A stretch of DNA of 18,450 bases from positions 1-18,450 of the forward strand of contig SKHL01000261.1 of NCBI GenBank assembly GCA_007116995.1, given 5' to 3'. The position numbers were made by a program, and so were the translations under genes. Source of the stretch: Limnochordia bacterium. Its GTDB lineage: Bacteria > Bacillota > Limnochordia > Darwinibacteriales > DTU012. The notes under the pieces are model-generated. The model was given only the letters and a program-made list of their open reading frames with translations. It did no database searches and was not told where the DNA came from. Numbering within the stretch: position 1 is the first letter of the stretch; each line of letters starts with the position of its first letter. Positions 1 to 7,349 of the stretch are shown piece by piece.

Positions 1-2
1 AA

Positions 3-38
3 AAAATATCAGCCTCGGAACGTAACAGCTGATATTTT
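3..38 (-). terminator. Hairpin terminator after the phosphoesterase gene
   Basis: A perfect 11-bp inverted repeat (AAAATATCAGC at 3-13 and its complement at 28-38) lies directly after the stop codon of the minus-strand phosphoesterase gene. On the minus strand the stem is followed by a run of T, as expected for an intrinsic terminator. The stem is AT-rich, so strength is uncertain. It would end the dehydrogenase-phosphoesterase transcript. Confidence 0.65.
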
Positions 39-46
39 ACACAAAG

Positions 47-1315
47 TTATTTGTATTCACCAGTTTTTAGATTGATACTTAAATGATTGTCGGCAGGGGG
101 AGAATTATTCCAAAGATCCTCTAATAGGGGCTTCTTAATGGTGAGTACTAATCGGCCCCAAGCACCAAGGCCTTTTAGCGTGATAACTTCACTAGTTAGA
201 GGCTCCTCATTCCCTACGCAGTGAGCTTGAAACGCCCGGATGATCTGGGGCGCCACCTTCTTAATATCTTCTTGGGACATGCGCCATTTCGTCAGAGTCT
301 GCTTCACTGCTAGTTCGGCTAGCTGGTAGGACCGTTGAAAGGCATATTCTGAGAAACCGTGATCATGACTAGCCGTTCGAGTAATTGGATTACTAGTAAT
401 CTCCATGAGCTCGCCCTCTACCTTAACCTTTCGGTATGGACAGGGATAGGTTACTAGTGATCCCGTTTCTATATCATAGAGAAAGTCGACATCTCCAAAC
501 CACTGAATGGCAATATCCTGGCAGTGAAAATGCCCGGTAAACATCGCGCGCAATCCATTAACAGCCAATAAGCGGGCCACCTGTTGGTGTTTATTTACAA
601 GATAATCCTTGAAATGCTTCTCGTTCCCCACGAAGTGCTCTAATACCCCATGATGCATCATACCGAATACAGGTATCCCTTTTGCTTGTGCCTTGGTTAG
701 TACACTCTCTATCCACAGCATGGTACTTCTAGAAAATGCACCATCCACACGAAATCCCTTCCTCCAACGACAAGAGTCAAGGGCGAGCATCCAGAGACCT
801 GGCACTGGCTCGGCCAAGTAGCTAAGAGAATGGTGATCCCGGTAAATAGATGAGCGAAGCCCAAAGGGGGCATACAGGTCTTGGTACACTTCTGGCGTAA
901 TGGATGGTATCCGTTGTTCCTGGTGACCAGTATACGTTGCAGCCCGTTGGTTATTAATATCATGGTTGCCATTAATTACATAGACAGGAATCCCGCATTT
1001 AACGAATCTTTGCAGTTTTGATGCCACTAATTGATGACTATCGAGTTCACCATCTTTCGTAAGATCACCACAAATAAGCAGGAAGTCCACCTGTTGCCGT
1101 CTGGCTTCTGCTAAGGCCTCATCTAGTAACTCCTCACTATCATCGAGCATTTTAATCTCTTTACTCTCAGCTAACATCCGTTGATAGGCTAAACCGCGAA
1201 TCCCTAAGCGAGTATTATAACAATGAATATCACTTAACACCATAAAGTTTGCTCTTGGAAAAGGGAAGAATTGCACCCCTTGTTCTGCGGCAAACCTATT
1301 TTCATAGGCGTGCAT
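47..1315 (-). CDS. Calcineurin-like metallophosphoesterase
   Basis: A predicted cytosolic dinuclear-metal phosphoesterase of 422 residues. The family signature motifs appear in order: SDIH (about residues 28-31), CGDLTKDGE (about 82-90), GNHD (116-119), MMHHG, and the closing GHFH. These supply the metal ligands and catalytic histidine. The substrate cannot be read from the sequence; the family includes enzymes acting on phosphodiesters, phosphomonoesters and nucleotides. The start is placed at ATG 1315, which has GAAGGG upstream; an in-frame TTG at 1336 lacks a good ribosome binding site. The C-terminal ~120 residues after GHFH are an extension with no motif I recognise. It lies 42 bp after the glycerol-1-phosphate dehydrogenase gene and probably shares its transcript. 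No signal peptide is seen. Confidence 0.88.
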   Translation of the reverse strand: MHAYENRFAAEQGVQFFPFPRANFMVLSDIHCYNTRLGIRGLAYQRMLAESKEIKMLDDSEELLDEALAEARRQQVDFLLICGDLTKDGELDSHQLVASKLQRFVKCGIPVYVINGNHDINNQRAATYTGHQEQRIPSITPEVYQDLYAPFGLRSSIYRDHHSLSYLAEPVPGLWMLALDSCRWRKGFRVDGAFSRSTMLWIESVLTKAQAKGIPVFGMMHHGVLEHFVGNEKHFKDYLVNKHQQVARLLAVNGLRAMFTGHFHCQDIAIQWFGDVDFLYDIETGSLVTYPCPYRKVKVEGELMEITSNPITRTASHDHGFSEYAFQRSYQLAELAVKQTLTKWRMSQEDIKKVAPQIIRAFQAHCVGNEEPLTSEVITLKGLGAWGRLVLTIKKPLLEDLWNNSPPADNHLSINLKTGEYK

Positions 1316-1357
1316 AATACCGTTCCCTTCTCTCAAAAGGATAATCTAGTAGCTTAC

Positions 1358-2716
1358 CTAACGAGATGTAAGTACTCTGTTCACTACATCACCTAAAATA
1401 CCTAGTTCGTTTGCGGACTTAAACACGGTATATCGGTTGCGATAATCTTTAGCATATACCAGAGCGTCTTCTAGTAACTGGGTGTCAATTCCAATATCCG
1501 CCGCTGTATAGGGTGCGCCCACGCGCTGATACATCTCTATTATCTCGCTGGTGTTTGGTAGAAAATCTAGTTCCTTACGAATCGCCTCAAATTGGTCAAC
1601 AATAATTTGGAACCTTCGCTTTTGCTCATCCCATGCTAGATATTCGTCAGGATTATCCCGTAAAATCGCTTCACCAATGCGTGGACTATATTTCTCCAAG
1701 ATAATTGTATCCCGTTCTTCTTTTAACATGCGTGTCGCTTGCACCTTTTCTAAACTAAGTGTATTTACAGGTTGGTCCAAAAACTCCTCAAAGAAGCGTA
1801 TCGCATACACAGTGGCTACACCGACAGAGATGCCATGACTAGCAGGTTCTTCTCCACGTAGAAGTTTCATCATCTCCCAATAATGAGCCATACCGTGCTC
1901 GTTAGAGGCTACAGGTCGGGTGTGACCAATGATTAAAATCGTCAGCCCTGCGAGAATTAATCCTTCGATCAAGCTCTGGATTCCAGCCTCAGTGCGATTT
2001 TTAATCCCTTCGATATTATCAATACATTTTTCCACCGCTTGGGTAACTATGTCAATACAAGCCGGACATATAGGCTCATTATTAACAATATGCCCTAATG
2101 TCCAATCCGCCTTAGCGATATATTTTCCTACAACATCACCAAAGCCAGCCATTAGCATGTCATAGGGGGCCTCCGCCATGATTGCTAAGTCACAAATAAG
2201 CACGCGAGGATAATCAGCTGGTTTATTCACCTTTAAGTTCCCTAGTGTTAGGGGCGCTATCACGGAGGTATACCCATCCATCGAAGGGGCCGTCCCCACA
2301 CAGACAAAAGGCTTACCAGTCCGATAGGATACATAGCGAGTCAGGTCCGTAATGCTACCGGATCCTACTGCGACCAGAAAGTCTGTTGTGTCATCTAGAG
2401 TCAGTAAAATCTCACCTAACCCGACTTCATTAGGAATCAAAGGCTCCTCTCGCTCCAACTTACAGAGGGTGACCTGGTAGCCGTTTGTGCGTAGCAACTG
2501 CTCAACCCGTTTTCCAGCGATGTCATATACTATATTATCTGTTACTACAACAACATTCTTCCCTAGTACCCGTGCCTGAATATATTCGGCACAATTCTCA
2601 ATAACTCCTTTGCCAATGTATATGTCCATATCTGGTTGGGCATGAGTCCCTCCACAATCGCAGGCTATTTCCGGTAATAGTAGTTTTGCACCATCATATT
2701 TAATTTCTATGTTCAT
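1358..2716 (-). CDS. araM: sn-Glycerol-1-phosphate dehydrogenase (AraM/EgsA family)
   Basis: This 452-residue protein matches the glycerol-1-phosphate dehydrogenase family, which reduces dihydroxyacetone phosphate to sn-glycerol-1-phosphate with NAD(P)H. Visible features: a cysteine-rich N-terminal segment of the bacterial AraM kind (CDCGGTH, 19-25), the nucleotide-binding GSGSITD loop (118-124), TAPSMDGY (142-149), and the metal ligands D194 (GFGDVVGK), H274 (SNEHGMAH) and H294 (ASHG). ATG 2716 is preceded by a GAGGGAG ribosome binding site. In Bacillus the product feeds PcrB-dependent heptaprenylglyceryl phosphate ethers; no PcrB gene is in this window, so that link is inference. The metallophosphoesterase follows at 42 bp. 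The gene symbol follows B. subtilis AraM; no arabinose genes are nearby. Confidence 0.93.
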   Translation of the reverse strand: MNIEIKYDGAKLLLPEIACDCGGTHAQPDMDIYIGKGVIENCAEYIQARVLGKNVVVVTDNIVYDIAGKRVEQLLRTNGYQVTLCKLEREEPLIPNEVGLGEILLTLDDTTDFLVAVGSGSITDLTRYVSYRTGKPFVCVGTAPSMDGYTSVIAPLTLGNLKVNKPADYPRVLICDLAIMAEAPYDMLMAGFGDVVGKYIAKADWTLGHIVNNEPICPACIDIVTQAVEKCIDNIEGIKNRTEAGIQSLIEGLILAGLTILIIGHTRPVASNEHGMAHYWEMMKLLRGEEPASHGISVGVATVYAIRFFEEFLDQPVNTLSLEKVQATRMLKEERDTIILEKYSPRIGEAILRDNPDEYLAWDEQKRRFQIIVDQFEAIRKELDFLPNTSEIIEMYQRVGAPYTAADIGIDTQLLEDALVYAKDYRNRYTVFKSANELGILGDVVNRVLTSR

Positions 2717-2793
2717 AGCTAATCTCCCTCGTAATTTTTTAGTGATCCCGTCCTATAAGATACCACCATTCTCTTGCTAGTCTCCTTGAATAG

Positions 2794-2827
2794 GGCTATC
2801 ACCATAGCCACACTCATCTGTTATAAT
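2794..2827 (+). promoter_or_regulatory. Extended -10 promoter with overlapping inverted repeat
   Basis: A perfect extended -10 (TGTTATAAT, 2819-2827) lies 57 bp upstream of the small cysteine-rich gene. The -35 region is poor, but an inverted repeat GGCTAT-cacc-ATAGCC (2794-2809) sits where the -35 element should be and could be an operator. The promoter is seen; the operator role is inferred. Confidence 0.55.
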
Positions 2828-2883
2828 CAGGCAAGAAATGTGTCATACTACATCGTGAACAGACTACTACTAAGGAGGATACC

Positions 2884-3099
2884 ATGAATACACACGCTGA
2901 TTTTTTGTCAGACTCATATCAGCCCCCTTCTAAAAGCAACACATTCCAAGGTGAGTGCAAGACTTGCGGTAATACTAAGCTAATGGAATGTACTTGTACG
3001 GAAGGCCTAGGAACGGACAATGCCTATGTAGATTGTTATTCCTGCGGCGGAAGCGGAACGATTGTCTGCCAGAACTGTGATGAAAACCTTAATATCTAG
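2884..3099 (+). CDS. Small four-cysteine-pair protein (DnaJ zinc-finger-like)
   Basis: A 71-residue protein with eight cysteines in pairs: C25/C28, C36/C38, C51/C54 and C62/C65. The third pair reads CYSCGGSG, which closely resembles the CxxCxGxG units of the DnaJ cysteine-rich domain, so it probably binds one or two zinc ions. The first ~22 residues are polar and look unstructured. The gene has an excellent ribosome binding site (AAGGAGG) and an extended -10 promoter, which together argue it is real. It stands alone, divergent from the glycerol-1-phosphate dehydrogenase. Function is unknown; proteins of this shape are often annotated as zinc-finger-like or tryptophan RNA-binding attenuator inhibitor-like, and the second comparison rests only on the small size and CxxC pattern. 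Confidence 0.8.
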   Translation: MNTHADFLSDSYQPPSKSNTFQGECKTCGNTKLMECTCTEGLGTDNAYVDCYSCGGSGTIVCQNCDENLNI

Positions 3100-3171
3100 T
3101 GATTCTTCCAGAGAAGTCCTGAATTTTCTTCCAGGGCTCTAATCGAAAATGATACCTTGTAGAATGCAGAC

Positions 3172-4353
3172 TTAGCCAAAGAACCCTTTGACAACGATGA
3201 CTGGTGTACCCGCGTCGGCCGATCCGCTTACGAGATCGGCTAAGCTGGCAATGACATCTTCCATCCGCCTAGGCGTAGTGCCTTCGGTTTCCATTTGGTC
3301 CTGTTCAAAAATTTCTTGTTGCTTCTGGATGAGAACGGCTTGAATCTCCTGTTCACTTTTTCCTTCAGTGTAGCCCATATCAACTAGATACTTATACTTG
3401 ACACCCTCACGAAAGACTCCATTAAAGCCCGCTGTTGAGCCAAACACTGGTTTGGGATCCGCCAACTCATAAATCCCAGTGGATGGATCCTTATAGGCTC
3501 CATCCCCATAGATAATCACTTCTACCTGCTTATTCGTGTTTTCCTTAATCTTTCCTTGTACTAATGTAGCGAACTCACTAGCGTTACAGGGAGCTAACTT
3601 CAGCTTATCTCCGGCAGACATATTACTCCCAAGCAGCCCCCATTCCGACCAGGACTCCCTGGTCGGATTAGAACAAATATCCACTAGGGTAATGGTATTC
3701 GGGACAACCCTCGCTACTTGAACTTGGGTCTTATGGCGCGTATGAATGTCGGCTACAATTACCCCATCACACCCGAAGTCCTTAATCGCTGCTGGATCAT
3801 TAGCTAGGAAAACTGTAGCTTTCGCCCCCTGAGAGGCGATCAAATCTTGATATAGCTTGATATAATCCACCTGTGTAATTGGATGGCTAAAGTCCTGCCC
3901 CCTTAGTTCGTCAGGTCCTATCACATCGTTAAAGCTTTTCCCTAGCTGTTCTGGAAACTCTTCACTTATCACTTGATTACCCACTTCATCTGCGGGCCAA
4001 GACAACTGTACCACTACTTCTCCTTGGGGTACAGCTCTTGCGATCCCTTCCATGATCATGGAAAAGCGATTACGGCTAGCGATAGGAAAAACTACACCTA
4101 AGCGACTACTCGAGCTTAGTCTTAACTTTTCCCTGATCTCTTGGGCTATCTCAGTTAACGTCACATAGTTGTTTTGGGATCTCGCAACCACCGATTCTGT
4201 AATACAAACAACATCACCCGTTGACAATAAATCATCCCTATCGCACTGGGCTATTGCATCTACCACTACATTGGCTAAGTCCGTTTCTGGACCAATCACA
4301 CCCATTTTTATTCCAAAGGCAGCTGGGCCAATATAGTCTGGTAATCTTGCCAT
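3172..4353 (-). CDS. Coenzyme F420-0:L-glutamate ligase family protein (CofE-like)
   Basis: The 393-residue protein resembles the F420 ligase family, which adds glutamate to coenzyme F420-0 with GTP in methanogens and actinobacteria. Supporting segments are GDVVCITESVVARSQ (46-60), IASRNRFS (91-98), and EVIIYGDGAYKDP near the end (278-290). It is longer than archaeal CofE (about 250 residues) and belongs to a long bacterial form found in Bacillota that often lack F420. No other F420 gene (cofC, cofD, fbiC) is in the window, so the true substrate is uncertain and may be another gamma-glutamyl acceptor. ATG 4353 has a perfect AAGGAGG seven bases upstream. Its leader carries two inverted repeats at 4398-4421 and 4429-4445. 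Cupin is next upstream. Confidence 0.75.
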   Translation of the reverse strand: MARLPDYIGPAAFGIKMGVIGPETDLANVVVDAIAQCDRDDLLSTGDVVCITESVVARSQNNYVTLTEIAQEIREKLRLSSSSRLGVVFPIASRNRFSMIMEGIARAVPQGEVVVQLSWPADEVGNQVISEEFPEQLGKSFNDVIGPDELRGQDFSHPITQVDYIKLYQDLIASQGAKATVFLANDPAAIKDFGCDGVIVADIHTRHKTQVQVARVVPNTITLVDICSNPTRESWSEWGLLGSNMSAGDKLKLAPCNASEFATLVQGKIKENTNKQVEVIIYGDGAYKDPSTGIYELADPKPVFGSTAGFNGVFREGVKYKYLVDMGYTEGKSEQEIQAVLIQKQQEIFEQDQMETEGTTPRRMEDVIASLADLVSGSADAGTPVIVVKGFFG

Positions 4354-4397
4354 TTAACGTCCTCCTTAATAAGAGAAACCGATAGTCCCTTTCGTTC

Positions 4398-4421
4398 CAT
4401 AGTCTTCTAGCGAAGACTATG
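4398..4421. repeat. Perfect 10-bp hairpin in the leader of the CofE-like gene
   Basis: CATAGTCTTC (4398-4407) and GAAGACTATG (4412-4421) pair perfectly around a four-base loop (TAGC). It lies 45-68 bases upstream of the CofE-like start codon. There is no following T run, so it is not a standard terminator; an operator, RNA stability element or attenuator arm are all possible. Confidence 0.6.
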
Positions 4422-4428
4422 TCTCTCA

Positions 4429-4445
4429 AAGGACAATATGTCCTT
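4429..4445. promoter_or_regulatory. Palindrome AAGGACA-ata-TGTCCTT, candidate operator or REP-like element
   Basis: Two perfect 7-bp arms surround a three-base centre (AAGGACAATATGTCCTT). It lies about 75-92 bases upstream of the CofE-like gene. A near-identical core, GGGACATATCGTCCC, occurs at 17526-17540 upstream of the FtsA-like gene; on matched strands the shared core is GGACATATYGTCC. A common regulator site or a small dispersed palindromic repeat would both explain this. Confidence 0.5.
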
Positions 4446-4570
4446 CTTTAAGGGGTAAAAGCGTATGCTTGTCCTAAGGAATAACGATTTATGCATACAT
4501 TCCTCTGATATTTGATACTTAGTCATATTGCTTATCTCTTCCTAATCAGGGTAACCTATCTATTCTATTT

Positions 4571-4918
4571 TCAATATGTCAAAATAACCGCGAAAAACTC
4601 TAAGTCATCATTCCCAATATTCTCTATGGAATGATTGTTGCCGTTACCCGTTAACACTGCATCTCCTGGAGTAACTTCGCGTACCTCACCTGCATCTACC
4701 ACCCGGCCTCGCCCTTTCATTATGTAAAAAATCTCCTCTTCTTGGTCATGCTCGTGTAATCCAACGGAACAGCCAGGTTGTAGCGTTATCTTGGCTACTA
4801 GGCGAGATGCGCCTAGTAGTTCGTCTGCTTTAAACACATGCTGGATGGTCACGTCACCGCTACCACCCCGCATTTGGGAGCGAATTTCGCTTTCCATTTG
4901 TGATACATCCTTAATCAT
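4571..4918 (-). CDS. Small single-domain cupin protein
   Basis: A 115-residue cytosolic protein with both cupin motifs complete. Motif 1 gives G49, H55, H57, E61/E62 and G69; motif 2 gives P84, G85, H96 and N100. H55, H57, one of the glutamates and H96 would bind a single metal ion inside a beta-barrel. Small cupins of this kind include sugar-binding or enzymatic proteins and metabolite sensors; nothing here points to one substrate. ATG 4918 has GAAGGAG upstream. A candidate promoter lies at 4983-5011. The gene sits between the EamA transporter (166 bp upstream) and the CofE-like gene (217 bp downstream), so it is likely its own transcription unit. A perfect 10-bp inverted repeat lies inside the coding sequence at 4795-4819. 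Confidence 0.88.
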   Translation of the reverse strand: MIKDVSQMESEIRSQMRGGSGDVTIQHVFKADELLGASRLVAKITLQPGCSVGLHEHDQEEEIFYIMKGRGRVVDAGEVREVTPGDAVLTGNGNNHSIENIGNDDLEFFAVILTY

Positions 4919-4982
4919 ACTTCCACTCCTTCACCAACTTTAATATTTACGCTGTGATTTCGCCTATGGTCTACCTCTTACT

Positions 4983-5011
4983 ACTCTACCATACTCTTAG
5001 ATATGTGCCAA
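4983..5011 (-). promoter_or_regulatory. Candidate sigma-A promoter for the cupin gene
   Basis: On the minus strand TTGGCA (5011-5006) is followed after exactly 17 bases by TAGAGT (4988-4983), about 65 bases before the cupin start codon. The -35 element is good and the -10 element is fair, so this is a modest call. Confidence 0.35.
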
Positions 5012-5084
5012 GTTTTTTTTGGAATTTTCTGGCCAGCATGGAACCAATGGTATCCACGAAGCAATGAACGTGCAGGCCTTCACG

Positions 5085-6029
5085 CTACTCTATTTTTGGT
5101 GCTATGGGAGGGGCTAGCTGTGCCCTTTTTAACTGAAAGTGATTGGCTCCCCACACACCTACAATGATCAATATTCCCCCTGTTATCTGGTACCAATATA
5201 GGGTTTCTCGCAGAAATATTACACTAGCTCCTACGGCGATCAATGTGGTTAGGCTGGGAAAAGCACTGACTTGGGCCGCAGTAAGGAGTGCTAGCGCATA
5301 ATTCATCAAGAAAAATGCTATTCCAGATGAGAATACACCTAAATAGAAAATTCCAATAAGTACAGAATAATTGGTTAGAGGTACTAAGTAGTCAGTCATC
5401 GTTCCTTGTACCAATGCTTGCAGCAGACTTAATGGTAAAAAAACCGCTAGACCCACATGCATCATCACATAGGTCATTTCCAAGGCCTTGTATCTTGTCG
5501 ATAGATATCGAGATAATACCGTAAATCCCGCCGCAACAACTGGGGCACCTAGCAGTATTAATAGTCCCCAGAAATCAGAGCCTAACCCCTGCGTTGCCTG
5601 CATAACCCCGATTAACATCACACCTGATACAGATAGGACAATAGCAATTACTTGTGCTGGACTAGGAATCTCTCTAAGAAAAAATCTCGCTGCTATAATG
5701 GTAAATATGGGAATAAGGGCAATCATCATCCCTGCTTCCGAGGCAGACGTCAGTTGAATACCCACCGTTTCACAGATGAAGTACAGCACTGGCTGAAGTA
5801 TGCCCAGCAACAATAAGGGTTTCAAGCTCCCCTTCTCCAGATTCACTCGAATCAGCCCTAACACTTGCAGTACTTGCATAAACACAACAGCGATAGCAAA
5901 TCGAAACGCTAACAACTGTAATGGAGAAACCCACTGTAGTACATTACGAGAGAATAGAAATGATAAGCCGAAAATTCCAGCAAATCCAAACGCTGCTATA
6001 TACGGCAAATAAACCCGATTCACACTCAT
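5085..6029 (-). CDS. EamA/DMT-family membrane transporter
   Basis: The 314-residue protein is almost entirely hydrophobic helices, about ten membrane segments arranged as two EamA repeats of roughly 140 residues, the standard layout and length of the drug/metabolite transporter superfamily. Typical family segments are GLSFLFSRNVL near the N-terminus, the LLLLGILQP region, LGAPVVAAGFTVLSRYL at the start of the second repeat, and IFLRETLYWYQITGGILIIVG at the end. Substrates in the family range from amino acids to nucleotide sugars, and cannot be told from sequence. ATG 6029 has AAGGGGA about nine bases upstream. It lies 158 bp downstream of hisA, separated by a hairpin at 6136-6161, so it probably has its own promoter. 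Confidence 0.9.
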   Translation of the reverse strand: MSVNRVYLPYIAAFGFAGIFGLSFLFSRNVLQWVSPLQLLAFRFAIAVVFMQVLQVLGLIRVNLEKGSLKPLLLLGILQPVLYFICETVGIQLTSASEAGMMIALIPIFTIIAARFFLREIPSPAQVIAIVLSVSGVMLIGVMQATQGLGSDFWGLLILLGAPVVAAGFTVLSRYLSTRYKALEMTYVMMHVGLAVFLPLSLLQALVQGTMTDYLVPLTNYSVLIGIFYLGVFSSGIAFFLMNYALALLTAAQVSAFPSLTTLIAVGASVIFLRETLYWYQITGGILIIVGVWGANHFQLKRAQLAPPIAPKIE

Positions 6030-6135
6030 TATGTCCGATCCCCTTCCACCAGAGTTTTATTCGCTGGCGAAGACTCAAAAACCTGCTCTGAGCTGCTCAT
6101 AAAATTTTGAGCTAAGCAAAAACAGGCATATCATA

Positions 6136-6161
6136 GAGCCAACCGTGATAGATGTTGGCTC
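6136..6161 (-). terminator. hisA: Hairpin after hisA, possible terminator
   Basis: GAGCCAAC (6136-6143) and GTTGGCTC (6154-6161) form a perfect 8-bp stem 26 bases after the hisA stop. On the minus strand a T5 run comes only about 14 bases after the stem, so termination is plausible but not typical. Confidence 0.4.
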
Positions 6162-6187
6162 GAAACGTTACAGTTCATTAGGGTAAA

Positions 6188-6970
6188 TCACCCGGTGTTC
6201 TCTCCATAAAGACGTACGACTTCTTTATAAGGTAAGCTACCACCAAAAAGATCGAGCGCACTCCCGATGGTGACATCTAACTTTCCCTGACCTAGATGCT
6301 TAACTAACTCTAAATCGGCGAAAGAAGCAACTCCTCCGGCATAAGTTGTTGGAATAGGACTCCATTTCCCTAAGCGAGCAACTAACTGTTCTTCCACTCC
6401 CCGACACTTTCCTTCTACATCAACAGCATGAATTAAGAATTCATTGCAGTACTGAGCTAGACTCTCAAGATTTCTTAGAGTAATCTCCCACTTAGTAAAT
6501 TTCTGCCAACGGTCTGTAACCACGAAATAGGTGTCACCTTTTTTCCGACAACTCAAATCTAGCACCAGTTTATCTGCACCTATGACAGTCACTAGCTTAT
6601 CTAGGTTCTCCTGGTTAATTAGTCCATCCTTAAACACATAGGATGTGACAATTACATGGGAGGCACCTTCTGCAAGATAATGAGCGGCATTTTCCACGTG
6701 TATTCCACCACCCACCTGCAAACCTCCTGGATAAGCATGCAGTGCCTTTAAGACTTCACCTTCATTACCAGGACCTAGCATAATAGTATGGCCCCCAGTT
6801 AAGCTATCCCCTTTATATAAATGACTATAATATGCTGCATCCCTCGGGGAAACATAGTTTTCTACTGGTGCTTCACTACTGCTAGTTAAAGAACCCCCAA
6901 TAATCTGTTTCACTTTCCCATTGTGTAAGTCTATACATGGGCGAAACTTCATCATCATCACCTGTTCCAT
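6188..6970 (-). CDS. hisA: Phosphoribosyl-ProFAR isomerase, eukaryotic (HIS6-like) type
   Basis: Fourth step of histidine synthesis: isomerisation of ProFAR to PRFAR. The 260-residue TIM barrel starts FRPCIDLHNGKVKQIIGG, with the catalytic aspartate in CIDLHNG, a second conserved aspartate in LVLDLSCRK, and the phosphate-binding ends TYAGGV and TIGSALDLFGG. This wording matches yeast HIS6 and its bacterial relatives rather than the usual bacterial HisA, so the eukaryotic-type subfamily is the better match. No other histidine gene is present, which is odd for a pathway normally encoded in one operon. Start choice is uncertain: ATG 6970 has only a weak AAGG, while three ATG codons at 6958-6950 follow a GGTG. 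A 58-codon open frame ends 15 bp upstream. Confidence 0.88.
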   Translation of the reverse strand: MEQVMMMKFRPCIDLHNGKVKQIIGGSLTSSSEAPVENYVSPRDAAYYSHLYKGDSLTGGHTIMLGPGNEGEVLKALHAYPGGLQVGGGIHVENAAHYLAEGASHVIVTSYVFKDGLINQENLDKLVTVIGADKLVLDLSCRKKGDTYFVVTDRWQKFTKWEITLRNLESLAQYCNEFLIHAVDVEGKCRGVEEQLVARLGKWSPIPTTYAGGVASFADLELVKHLGQGKLDVTIGSALDLFGGSLPYKEVVRLYGENTG

Positions 6971-6985
6971 CTATAACCTTATAGT

Positions 6986-7162
6986 CTAACTAGATATGTT
7001 CTCGGTTTGTTCCAAAATCCCCTTCCGCATAGTCAGTTCCACCACCAGATAAACAGCGTCCTTGAGGTTGCAGTGGTTCCTATGTCTCTTCTCGTACTGA
7101 CTACCTGGAATCTGCAGCATCATTTTTAAATGCGATTTTCTCCCAAATCCTAGATTCTGCAT
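6986..7162 (-). CDS. Possible small protein upstream of hisA, 58 residues
   Basis: An open frame from ATG 7162 to TAG at 6986-6988, ending only 15 bp before the hisA start. A GAAGGG lies about 12 bases upstream of the ATG, which is rather far. The product is basic in its first half (RKSH, KRHRNH) and then turns into a mixed helical segment (KDAVYLVVELTMRKGILEQ). I recognise no family. It may be a real small gene co-transcribed with hisA, or a remnant of an older gene, or chance. The rest of this 379-base gap holds the promoter of the glycoside hydrolase. Confidence 0.3.
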   Translation of the reverse strand: MQNLGFGRKSHLKMMLQIPGSQYEKRHRNHCNLKDAVYLVVELTMRKGILEQTENISS

Positions 7163-7231
7163 CTCTATACTGATCCCTTCTTGGATCTACGAGAACAGGT
7201 TTTTTCGCCGAAAGTCAAAGGATTTCTTGCC

Positions 7232-7261
7232 TTGATATAGAATGTTATAAAGTGGAATAAT
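7232..7261 (+). promoter_or_regulatory. Candidate sigma-A promoter for the glycoside hydrolase
   Basis: TTGATA (7232-7237) and AATAAT (7256-7261) are separated by 18 bases, and transcription would start about 80 bases before the ATG at 7350. Five of six -10 bases match the consensus. No clear operator palindrome is visible next to it. Confidence 0.4.
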
Positions 7262-7349
7262 GTCAGTGTATTGAGATAATGAAAATCCGCAATTTGAGTA
7301 CATGAACATGTTTAACAGGCAGAACTTATTATTAGGTTAGAGGTGATAT

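Noticed and set aside
1316..1336. TTG start for the phosphoesterase
   Set aside because: No good ribosome binding site; ATG 1315 has GAAGGG at a normal distance.
3108..3141. Terminator after the small cysteine-rich gene
   Set aside because: A 7-bp imperfect stem (AGTCCTG/CAGGGCT) exists but no T run follows it.
6971..7200. Histidine T-box riboswitch ahead of hisA
   Set aside because: A TGGAAC stretch recalls the T-box core, but there is no proper TGGNACCGCG sequence, specifier stem or terminator/antiterminator pair.
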